A stretch of 64,000 bases of DNA from Haemophilus sp. (GTDB lineage Bacteria > Pseudomonadota > Gammaproteobacteria > Enterobacterales > Pasteurellaceae), in the NCBI GenBank assembly GCA_019423025.1, contig JAHZCD010000004.1, positions 99,686 through 163,685 on the forward strand, read 5' to 3'. The notes under the pieces were generated by a model. That model was not told the DNA's origin and did no database searches. It was given only the letters and a program-made list of their open reading frames with translations. The position numbers and the translations under genes were made by a program. Shown in pieces: positions 16,587 to 24,190 of the stretch. Every line of letters starts with the position of its first letter. Positions within the stretch are counted from its first letter, which is position 1.

Positions 16587-16623
16587 TTCACTTCCCCTGT
16601 GGGGAAATTATAGGGGAAGTGAA
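16587..16623. terminator. Bidirectional terminator hairpin
   Basis: TTCACTTCCCCT and AGGGGAAGTGAA form a perfect 12-bp stem around a 13-base loop, between the converging glycosylase gene and the amino-acid importer genes. No uptake signal is involved. Confidence 0.75.
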
Positions 16624-16633
16624 TGGGGTTAAA

Positions 16634-17491
16634 TTATTTATATTCAATCACGATATCGCTTTCGCTGACGGTATCGCCATAAACTGGTAATAAGGTTTTT
16701 TCGTAAGCTTGTTTTAAACGCCCATCTTTGCTTAAGGTTTGGATTTCGTTGTTTAACCAATTTAACAATTCAGGTGCATCTTTGCGAACAGCTGGTGCAA
16801 TAACATCTTGATCACCAAAGTTTTTTACGCCAACGGTATAACCTGGATTTTGTTTTGCCCAAGCGAATAAGAAGGTATTGTCGTTAGATAAGGCATCACC
16901 ACGACCATCACGTAAGGCTTCAAAGGTTTCGGTATTTTGTTCAAATTTCAATAATTTCACATCTGGATAGTTTTTGGTGAAGAAAATATCAGCCGTGGTG
17001 CCTTTATCTACGATTAAAGTTTTGCCTTTTAATTGTTCAAGATCAGTAATGACTGAGCCATCTTTTGAGACGACACCTAATGCTACTTTCATGTATGGAC
17101 TAGCGAAATCCACCACTTCTTTACGTGCTGGCGTTACTGTAAAGTTGGCGAGAATGATATCAACTTTCTTAGAAAGTAGGTATTCAGCACGGTTTGCGGC
17201 ATCTACTAAAACAAATTCTACTTTGTTTTCGTCACCTAATAAATCTTTACCGATCGCTTTACCAATTTCGACATCAAAACCTTGGCTTTTGCCTTGCGCA
17301 TCGACATAACCAAATGGTGGTTTATCGCTAAATACACCAATGCGCACTTTGCCATCTTTTTGTATTTGCTCAAGGCTTGAAACTGTTTTTGCCCTGTCTT
17401 TAGCTGGTTCTTTATCATTACATGCGGTTAAGCCAAATGCTAAGGTGGCAGTAGCTAAAAGTGCGGTTAATGTTTTAAATGTTTTCTTCAT
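16634..17491 (-). CDS. Amino-acid ABC importer substrate-binding lipoprotein
   Basis: A 285-aa family 3 solute-binding protein for polar amino acids. Seen: a lipoprotein signal peptide with lipobox LTAC, so the mature protein starts at Cys and is lipid-anchored; VRIGVFSDKPPFGYVDAQG and GFDVEIGKAIG in lobe 1; FTVTPARKEVVDFASPYM, the ligand-binding region. An uptake signal (17459-17467) encodes TAL in the signal peptide. The start is ATG 17491, after GAGAGGGA; an upstream in-frame ATG at 17512 lies inside the ATPase gene. The first 17 bases overlap the end of the ATPase gene. Ligand unknown; cystine, glutamine or arginine are typical. Confidence 0.85.
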   Translation of the reverse strand: MKKTFKTLTALLATATLAFGLTACNDKEPAKDRAKTVSSLEQIQKDGKVRIGVFSDKPPFGYVDAQGKSQGFDVEIGKAIGKDLLGDENKVEFVLVDAANRAEYLLSKKVDIILANFTVTPARKEVVDFASPYMKVALGVVSKDGSVITDLEQLKGKTLIVDKGTTADIFFTKNYPDVKLLKFEQNTETFEALRDGRGDALSNDNTFLFAWAKQNPGYTVGVKNFGDQDVIAPAVRKDAPELLNWLNNEIQTLSKDGRLKQAYEKTLLPVYGDTVSESDIVIEYK

Positions 17492-18239
17492 AGTTTGTCC
17501 CTCTCGGTTCATAATTTAAGATATTTAAGAATGTTTTCGCACGATCCGTGGTTGGATTCGTGAAGAAATCTTCCGGTTTTGCCTGTTCAATGATTTGCCC
17601 TTTATCCATAAACACGATGCGATTAGCCACTTGACGGGCAAAATTCATTTCATGAGTAACAATAAGCATCGTCATGCCATCTTTGGCAAGACCTAAAATT
17701 ACATCAAGTACTTCACGTACCATTTCAGGGTCAAGGGCAGCGGTCACTTCATCGAACAGAATAATTTCAGGGTTCATGCAAAGTGAACGTACAATGGCAA
17801 TTCGCTGTTTTTGTCCACCGGATAATTCACGTGGATAGGCATTTTTTCGATCATATAGGCCTACACGTTTAAGTAACTCATCGGCTTGTTTTTCAGCTTC
17901 TGCACGATCGCGTTTTTGTACTTTTAAAGGGCCGAGTAAAATATTGTCAATCACTGATAAATGAGCGAAGAGTTCATAACTTTGGAATACCATCCCAATG
18001 CGTTGACGCGCTTTGACCCAAGGAATGTCTTTGCCTAATTCGCCTGCATTTTGCAGCAAAATCTGACCGCGCTTTATTTCCTCTAGCCCATTTAGGCAGC
18101 GTAAAAAAGTACTTTTACCACAACCCGATGGACCTAAAATAACGACAACTTCGCCTTTCTCTATAGAAAGATTGATACCTTTTAGTGCTTCTACATCACC
18201 GTAATTTTTGACGAGGTTTTTAATTTCTAATAACGCCAT
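17475..18239 (-). CDS. Amino-acid ABC importer ATPase (GlnQ-like)
   Basis: A 254-aa ATPase of the polar-amino-acid family. Seen: Walker A GPSGCGKST, Q-loop FQSYELFAH, signature LSGGQKQR, Walker B IILFDEV (the final residue is valine rather than the usual proline), and switch VTHEMNFAR. It energises the two permeases encoded upstream and overlaps the binding-protein gene by 17 bases. It lacks an added regulatory domain. ATG 18239 lies 18 bases after the preceding permease stop. Confidence 0.9.
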   Translation of the reverse strand: MALLEIKNLVKNYGDVEALKGINLSIEKGEVVVILGPSGCGKSTFLRCLNGLEEIKRGQILLQNAGELGKDIPWVKARQRIGMVFQSYELFAHLSVIDNILLGPLKVQKRDRAEAEKQADELLKRVGLYDRKNAYPRELSGGQKQRIAIVRSLCMNPEIILFDEVTAALDPEMVREVLDVILGLAKDGMTMLIVTHEMNFARQVANRIVFMDKGQIIEQAKPEDFFTNPTTDRAKTFLNILNYEPRGTNYEENI

Positions 18240-18257
18240 GTGTTTTCCTAATTAAAA

Positions 18258-18926
18258 TTAACTTTCCCAACGGGTTTCTAAATAAAGGGAAAATAAGGAT
18301 AGCGGGTAACAAATCACAAAATATAAACCGAAAATGACACCATAAATCCAAAGCGCCGCCGATTGATTACTAAATAATGAATGCTCGATAATTTGTTGAC
18401 CGACTTTAATGACTTCTACTACACCGATTAACATCGCTAAAGAACTGGTTTTTACCATGCGGGTAAAGAGGTTAATAGCACTTGGTGTTACACGTTTTAA
18501 ACTTTGTGGCAGTAAAATATACACAAAGGTTTGAAACGGCGTTAAACCTAAAGCGTAGGCTGATTCCACTTGATGTTTTTCTATGGAAGTTAATGCACCA
18601 CGCACTAAATCCCCCATTTCTGCTGTTCCCCAGAAAATAAACACCAAAATACATACAGAAATGCCATCTAAGTGAATATCAAACCATTTTGCTAAACCGA
18701 AATAAGCGAGAAAAAGTAACGCTAATAATGGAATAATACGTACAAATTCTAAATAAAAGCGGCAGATGGCTTTGATAATGGGATTTCTGCTTGTCATGAT
18801 TACGCCAAAAATGACACCTAAAATACAGGCGAAGAAGACAGAAACGAATGCAATTTCAGCTGTTACCCATAAACCGTTGAGCAAGCGTTCAATGTTGCTG
18901 CCTTGGAATAATAATTCAAGCCCCAT
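18258..18926 (-). CDS. Amino-acid ABC importer permease
   Basis: A 222-aa permease of the HisM/GlnP family with about five helices. Seen: the conserved FYLEFVRIIPLLALLFLAYFG region near residues 55-75 (R-x-x-P-L motif) and the EAA loop SAYALGLTPFQTFVYILLPQ near 121-140. It overlaps the upstream permease by 11 bases and presumably dimerises with it. Confidence 0.88.
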   Translation of the reverse strand: MGLELLFQGSNIERLLNGLWVTAEIAFVSVFFACILGVIFGVIMTSRNPIIKAICRFYLEFVRIIPLLALLFLAYFGLAKWFDIHLDGISVCILVFIFWGTAEMGDLVRGALTSIEKHQVESAYALGLTPFQTFVYILLPQSLKRVTPSAINLFTRMVKTSSLAMLIGVVEVIKVGQQIIEHSLFSNQSAALWIYGVIFGLYFVICYPLSLFSLYLETRWES

Positions 18927-19575
18927 ATTTTGCTCTCCGAGTACGGCGTTCTAAATAACTGATGAACAGAGACATCGGTAATAGAATGATCAAATAAAAC
19001 ACCACTAATAAAAATAAGGCTTCATTAGTTTTGTAATCGAGCCCGATGACTTCTTTTGCAACAAACATGAGTTCCGCAACAGCAACGGCACTGATCACTG
19101 AGGTTTCTTTCATTAAGAACAAGCAATTTGCGCCAATTGCAGGGGTAGCAATCGCAAAGGCTTGTGGGAAAATCACATAGCGAAAAGCTTGAAAAGGGGT
19201 TAGACCAATACTTAAGGCTGATTCAATTTGTCCTTTTGATACCGCTTCCAGACCACCACGAAAGGCTTCTGCCATATAGCTTCCACCTAAAAATGCCAGA
19301 CCGATAATGCCGCAAGTAAACCCATCTAATTTCAGGCCAATTTTAGACAGCCCAAAATAGAGAAAAAATACTTGAATCAATAAAGGCGTATTACGAGAAA
19401 GCTCAATATAACCTTTCACTAACCAAGTTAATGATTTGACTTTGTAGGTGGTAATCACAGCACAAATCACACCAATCACCAGCGACAATAAAATGCCCCA
19501 AAAGGCGAGATGAAGCGTCATCAGCGTGGCGTGGATAAAACGTGGGGTGACACTTAAAATATAATCCCAATTCAT
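18916..19575 (-). CDS. Amino-acid ABC importer permease
   Basis: A 219-aa permease, first gene of the importer operon. Seen: YIELSRNTPLLIQVFFLYFG near residues 56-75 and the EAA loop SALSIGLTPFQAFRYVIFPQ around 117-136, both diagnostic of polar amino acid permeases. About five helices. The operon order permease-permease-ATPase-binding protein places the binding protein last, the reverse of many enteric operons. Confidence 0.88.
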   Translation of the reverse strand: MNWDYILSVTPRFIHATLMTLHLAFWGILLSLVIGVICAVITTYKVKSLTWLVKGYIELSRNTPLLIQVFFLYFGLSKIGLKLDGFTCGIIGLAFLGGSYMAEAFRGGLEAVSKGQIESALSIGLTPFQAFRYVIFPQAFAIATPAIGANCLFLMKETSVISAVAVAELMFVAKEVIGLDYKTNEALFLLVVFYLIILLPMSLFISYLERRTRRAKYGA

Positions 19576-19716
19576 TTTTTATAATTTAATCGTTTGCTTG
19601 ACAATATAGTAAAAAATTTTGAATCGGTGAGAAAAGAATGGAAATGCATTATTTATAATGAAATGTAATAAGAGATGTGTTTTAAATGAGATAGGTGAGG
19701 ATGAAATAATAAAAAA

Positions 19717-19738
19717 ACGGGGCTTTATTCAGCCCCGT
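19717..19738 (-). terminator. Terminator of hemCDXY
   Basis: ACGGGGCT-TTATTC-AGCCCCGT with seven A residues on the left, which become a U-tract in the leftward hemY transcript. Confidence 0.8.
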
Positions 19739-19749
19739 CTTTGTTTATT

Positions 19750-21036
19750 TTAATCACGTTTTGCGATAAGTGCGGTTGGTTCTTCGTCTGTTTTTGGTTC
19801 ATCTTGTATTTCAGCCGGTTTGTCTTGAATTGACATGGCTGATTTTAAACTGTCCTGACGAATTTTTTCTGCTGCTGCTTTGTCACCAGCTTGTTCAAAC
19901 ACATAAGACGCCATCATAACATCATTTGGTTGAAGCTGAGTTGGGCAAGCAGTCACTTCTTTAAATGCTTCTGCTGCTTTAGCGAAGTCATTATTACGCA
20001 CATAAAGGTAGCCTAATGCACGATTGAGACAACAACGTTGGCTTTCATCCGCACGTTTCGCACGTTTTTCCACTAGTTTGAGCAGTTTGCTGTTATCTTC
20101 TGCTTGTAAACGAGTGATTTGCGTGCAAAGTTCAGGGCTAATTGGAGTGTTATCACCCAATTTTTTCATGATTTCAAGCGTGAATTCATAAGCTGACTCA
20201 TGGTCGTTGCAATCAATCAAACGTTGAATTAAAGCGGTTTTTAACTCTAAGTCATTGCGACGGCGGCGTGGTTGAGCTTCCCACCAAGCAAGCAGACCTT
20301 CAACGCCTTCTTCATTCATTTTCTCATCTAACAAGCCATTTTCTGTTTCTTGTTGAAGCGCTTTAAATTCTTCAGCTGAGAATAAGCCTGAACCTTCGAT
20401 TAAATCTAAGATTTCATCTAAAGCTTGATAAGCTTTGGAACGGCTATAAATTTCAGCAGCAAGTTTTAATACTTCTTTGTTGCGATCTGACATTTCAAGC
20501 AAGCTATCAACGGAACTACGCGCTGCCGGTAATTTATTTTGTTGTAATAAAATACGGGTGCGAGCAATTTCGACGACCAGGTTATCTGAACCTGCAAGTT
20601 CAGTCGCTTCAATTAAATAACGGTTTGCGCTGAATTCATCACCACGTTGCTGTGCAGCTTCAGCGGCTTTAATCAGATTTAATACTGGCTCTGCAGAATG
20701 TTTCGCATTTTTACCAATCAGTTTTTCTGCTTTGGCATAATCGCCCTCATTCATTTTCATCAAGCCTTCAAGGGTTTGACGTTGTGCTTTCACACTTTTA
20801 CGGCGAGAGAACCAGCTATAGGTATTGCTACTTAAACGGAAGAAACGGGTCACCAACCACTCTAACGAATAAATCACAGCAAGCGTGACTACAAAGAGAA
20901 TCACTAATGTGGTGAGTGACATTTCATATATGGTGTTTGCCGTTTCAACTCTGACATAACCTTGCTGACCGGAGAGGTAAGGCCCTGCAATCAATCCGGC
21001 AAGTAAGGCGATCATTAAAAAGAGAACTCTAAACAT
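19750..21036 (-). CDS. hemY: HemY, inner-membrane TPR protein of heme operon
   Basis: A 428-aa membrane-anchored protein with two N-terminal hydrophobic segments (about 1-20 and 40-65) and a long cytoplasmic TPR region. Seen: LMKMNEGDYAKAEKLIGKNAK and a C-terminal TPR block around NRALGYLYVRNNDFAKAAEA. HemY of gamma-proteobacteria is associated with heme synthesis, but it is not the protoporphyrinogen oxidase of the same name in Gram-positives. It is last in hemCDXY, 9 bases after hemX. Confidence 0.9.
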   Translation of the reverse strand: MFRVLFLMIALLAGLIAGPYLSGQQGYVRVETANTIYEMSLTTLVILFVVTLAVIYSLEWLVTRFFRLSSNTYSWFSRRKSVKAQRQTLEGLMKMNEGDYAKAEKLIGKNAKHSAEPVLNLIKAAEAAQQRGDEFSANRYLIEATELAGSDNLVVEIARTRILLQQNKLPAARSSVDSLLEMSDRNKEVLKLAAEIYSRSKAYQALDEILDLIEGSGLFSAEEFKALQQETENGLLDEKMNEEGVEGLLAWWEAQPRRRRNDLELKTALIQRLIDCNDHESAYEFTLEIMKKLGDNTPISPELCTQITRLQAEDNSKLLKLVEKRAKRADESQRCCLNRALGYLYVRNNDFAKAAEAFKEVTACPTQLQPNDVMMASYVFEQAGDKAAAEKIRQDSLKSAMSIQDKPAEIQDEPKTDEEPTALIAKRD

Positions 21037-21045
21037 TATCTATCC

Positions 21046-22341
21046 TTATTGTTGGGGTTCAGTTGCCGGTTGTGCTGGTGCTTCAGCGGGTTTTTCTTCA
21101 GCTTTTGGCTCTTCCGCTTTCGCTTCAGGTGCTGGTTTTACTTCTTCTTTTCTTGGTGAATTATCAACCGCTTTTTCTGCTTCAATTTCCACTTTCTGCA
21201 CATCTAAAGGTGTACGATTTAAGTACTTATCAAGCATACTTAAGCTTTGTAATTGGCTTGGCACATCCACATAGATAGATACTTCAGATAATTCATCCAC
21301 TGATTTTAAGAAACTTTGAGTCACTTCAGCATTGGTATCAAAATAGCTACGAATCCAAGATGCAACGGCTTCTAAAGATTGTTTATAAAGCTCATTTTGC
21401 TGACGAGGCACTGCCATAATCGCTAATTGTAAGCGTAAACGAATGTTTTCACGCAAATAGATATCTTGGTTTGGCGCTAATAATTCTTTGCGATCCGCAC
21501 CATGTTTCGGTGAAATACGGATAAAGTGATTCAAGAATGAGGTCGCACTTTTTTCTGCATTTTCTGCCCAGTCAGACAGGGAATCTGATAATTTTGTTGC
21601 ATTTTGATCATCACCGAAATTCACATCTAACACTGGTAACTCATCAACAGTATTGGCTAATTGCGATAATTTTTGCATGACCGCATTTTGATCCACGCCA
21701 GCTACGGAGAGAAGTTGTTTCAGATCTTGATTGATTGCACTACGAATAGCTGCAGATTGTGAGTTATTCACTTTAGCAAGGGTTTCATCAGCCAGTTTTA
21801 AGAGTGAAACCGCTGTATCCACGTCATTATCTAACACTAATTTACGTAATGCATTGTTGAGTAAGAAATCGGCTTCTGAGAATAACCAATCAGTAGGTTG
21901 TTGAGCATTAGCTTGCGCACTCACTTTATTGATTTGTGATTGTAAGCCAACTAACTCATGTGATTTAGCATTGATTAGCTCTTCTACTTGGGCAATTTTG
22001 TCTTGCGTTACTTTATTTGCTGACTCTAATTGAGCAAGTTGCGTGGTATCAAATTTTACGTCTTGAGCAGGTGCTGAAACCACCGTTTTATTATTGATTT
22101 GAGCTTCAAGTGCGGTCAATTTTTGTTGGAATTCATCCACTTGCTGTTGACCAAAATAATAACCGGCACCACCCACGCCAAGTGCAATGAGAATAGCCAA
22201 TAAACTTAATCCAGTACCACTTTTCTTCACAACGGTTTGTGTACGTGGCGCAACAGGCTCGCGATCTTCAGTTTGAATTTCCACTGCATCTGTTTCTTGG
22301 ATTTCATCTGTCGTTTCAGGGGTTAATTTCTCTTTCGCCAT
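21046..22341 (-). CDS. hemX: HemX-family membrane protein
   Basis: A 431-aa protein with a single transmembrane helix (about 43-63, LSLLAILIALGVGGAGYYFG), a glutamine-rich coiled coil behind it, a folded domain (LFSEADFLLNNALRKLVLDND) and a low-complexity tail rich in Pro, Ala and Glu (about 395-431). It is annotated in databases as uroporphyrinogen-III methyltransferase-like, but this family lacks the methyltransferase fold. Its role in heme synthesis is unclear. Third gene in hemCDXY. Confidence 0.88.
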   Translation of the reverse strand: MAKEKLTPETTDEIQETDAVEIQTEDREPVAPRTQTVVKKSGTGLSLLAILIALGVGGAGYYFGQQQVDEFQQKLTALEAQINNKTVVSAPAQDVKFDTTQLAQLESANKVTQDKIAQVEELINAKSHELVGLQSQINKVSAQANAQQPTDWLFSEADFLLNNALRKLVLDNDVDTAVSLLKLADETLAKVNNSQSAAIRSAINQDLKQLLSVAGVDQNAVMQKLSQLANTVDELPVLDVNFGDDQNATKLSDSLSDWAENAEKSATSFLNHFIRISPKHGADRKELLAPNQDIYLRENIRLRLQLAIMAVPRQQNELYKQSLEAVASWIRSYFDTNAEVTQSFLKSVDELSEVSIYVDVPSQLQSLSMLDKYLNRTPLDVQKVEIEAEKAVDNSPRKEEVKPAPEAKAEEPKAEEKPAEAPAQPATEPQQ

Positions 22342-22350
22342 ATCTTTTCC

Positions 22351-23112
22351 TTAGTGAGAAAGGGGAGTTACTTCATTAAGTAAGGTATTAAGTAAACTTT
22401 GATTGTCCGCACCAGCGGAAACCACCACATTATGCCAACCTTGTTGTACTGCGACATCCGCAATGCGTTGGCTTACCGTAACTAAACAGCAATTTTTTAG
22501 CCAATTTTGTTCATTTTCAGGTACAAATTCAATTAACGCCTGCAAAATTTCAAGGCTTGTTACTACAAGGGTTTGTACACCAGAACGAATACAAATACTG
22601 GTTTGCTCTTCGTTATTATAACTAATCGGTGTGCGTTGATAACATTCGACTGTATCAACAGTTGCACCGCGTAGTATGGCTTGTTCGCGCAGTAATTCTC
22701 GTCCGCCGTTGCCACGTAAAATTAACAAGTTTTTATCGGTTAATTCTGCCATTTGCGGTAAATTTAGCACGCCTTCGGTATTTTCCGACGTGATTGGATA
22801 ACGAACAGTACATTCAGTTTGACAGGAAAAATGCTGTGCCGTTCTATGTCCAACTGTAAAGTATTGTAAATCTTGACGCCAGTTAAAGCCAATGTCCTTC
22901 AGGGTTTTATCCGCAAAATCGACCGCACTTTTGGAAACCAAAAACACATAATCACCACTTTTTAGCTGATTAAGTTTCATCGGTAATTGTGCCAACTCAG
23001 CCCCCGCTTCAATAGAAAACAAAGGTAAGTGCAGGGCAACCACACCGGCTTGATTCAGCTGGTCAACTAGGGCTTTTCCTCGTTCATCAGGGCGAGTGAC
23101 TAGTACGGCCAT
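22351..23112 (-). CDS. hemD: Uroporphyrinogen-III synthase
   Basis: A 253-aa enzyme that closes and inverts ring D of hydroxymethylbilane to give uroporphyrinogen III in the cytoplasm. The family is poorly conserved; seen here are VTRPDERGKAL at the start, VFLVSKSAVDF, the YFTVGHRTA turn, LRGNGGRELL and VECYQRTP. It follows hemC by nine bases. An uptake signal lies inside the gene at about 22922. Confidence 0.9.
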   Translation of the reverse strand: MAVLVTRPDERGKALVDQLNQAGVVALHLPLFSIEAGAELAQLPMKLNQLKSGDYVFLVSKSAVDFADKTLKDIGFNWRQDLQYFTVGHRTAQHFSCQTECTVRYPITSENTEGVLNLPQMAELTDKNLLILRGNGGRELLREQAILRGATVDTVECYQRTPISYNNEEQTSICIRSGVQTLVVTSLEILQALIEFVPENEQNWLKNCCLVTVSQRIADVAVQQGWHNVVVSAGADNQSLLNTLLNEVTPLSH

Positions 23113-23121
23113 GGTGATTTC

Positions 23122-24054
23122 CTATGCTGAATAAATCTTCGCCAGAATCTTATCTGCGCCTTGTGCTAGAAGTTGTTCTGCAATGCTCACGCCTAATGCT
23201 TCGGCGTTTTCAACCGCACTTTTACCTTCTGTACGAATAATCGCGGAACCATCGGTTTCCCCGACAAGTGCACGCAGGAACACTTCGCCATTTTGCTCAA
23301 TGGCATAGCCACCGATTGGTACTTGGCAGCCGCCTTGTAAGCGGGTATTCATTGCACGCTCAGCCAAAACACAAGTCGTCGTGGTTGCATCCGAAAGTGG
23401 AGCAAGCAATGCTTTCACTTCTTCGTCATCAACACGACATTCAATACCCACTGCACCTTGTCCAGCTGCAGGTAAAGATTGTTCTACTTCAATAAATGAG
23501 GCGATGCGTTCTGCTAGTCCTAAACGAATTAAGCCAGCTGAGGCCAAAATAATGGCATCGTATTCGCCATTGTCTAATTTACTTAATCGGGTGCCCACAT
23601 TGCCACGTAAAGAACGGATATCAAGATCAGGGCGTAATTGTTTTAGTTGGCATTGACGACGTAAGCTTGAGGTTCCAACGATAGCACCTTGTGGTAATTC
23701 ATCTAATGAACGGTATGTATTAGACACGAAAGCATCGCGTGGATCTTCACGTTTACAGATCACACTTAACCCTAAACCTTCCGGAAATTCCATCGGCACA
23801 TCTTTCATTGAATGGACGGCAATATCGGCACGTTTTTCAAGTAAAGCATTTTCTAACTCTTTAACAAATAAGCCTTTTCCACCAATTTTAGCCAAAGGGG
23901 AATCCAGGATGACATCGCCTTTTGTCACCATCGGAACTAATTCAACAGAAAGCGTTGGATGAAATTTCTCTAATTGTTCTTTTACAAAATTCGCTTGCCA
24001 AAGGGCTAAAGGGCTTTGACGAGTCGCTATTTTTAAGGTTTTAAGTACTGCCAT
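23122..24054 (-). CDS. hemC: Porphobilinogen deaminase (hydroxymethylbilane synthase)
   Basis: A 310-aa enzyme that joins four porphobilinogens into hydroxymethylbilane. Seen: KIATRQSPLALWQA at the N-terminus, the active-site loop around HSMKDVP with the catalytic aspartate, SSLRRQCQL, and LQGGCQVPIGGYA, whose cysteine carries the dipyrromethane cofactor. It heads the hemCDXY operon and faces cyaA divergently across 136 bp, as in E. coli. Confidence 0.95.
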   Translation of the reverse strand: MAVLKTLKIATRQSPLALWQANFVKEQLEKFHPTLSVELVPMVTKGDVILDSPLAKIGGKGLFVKELENALLEKRADIAVHSMKDVPMEFPEGLGLSVICKREDPRDAFVSNTYRSLDELPQGAIVGTSSLRRQCQLKQLRPDLDIRSLRGNVGTRLSKLDNGEYDAIILASAGLIRLGLAERIASFIEVEQSLPAAGQGAVGIECRVDDEEVKALLAPLSDATTTTCVLAERAMNTRLQGGCQVPIGGYAIEQNGEVFLRALVGETDGSAIIRTEGKSAVENAEALGVSIAEQLLAQGADKILAKIYSA

Positions 24055-24190
24055 AAATACCGCTGATTTTAAATAGAAATATGCCCTATGCTACCATTTT
24101 TAGGGCAAAAAGTCAGATCATTTAAATTTTTGATTTCTGATGAGCTAAGTGGTACAGTAATATCAGTTATATGGTCATAGGTAGGAAGCC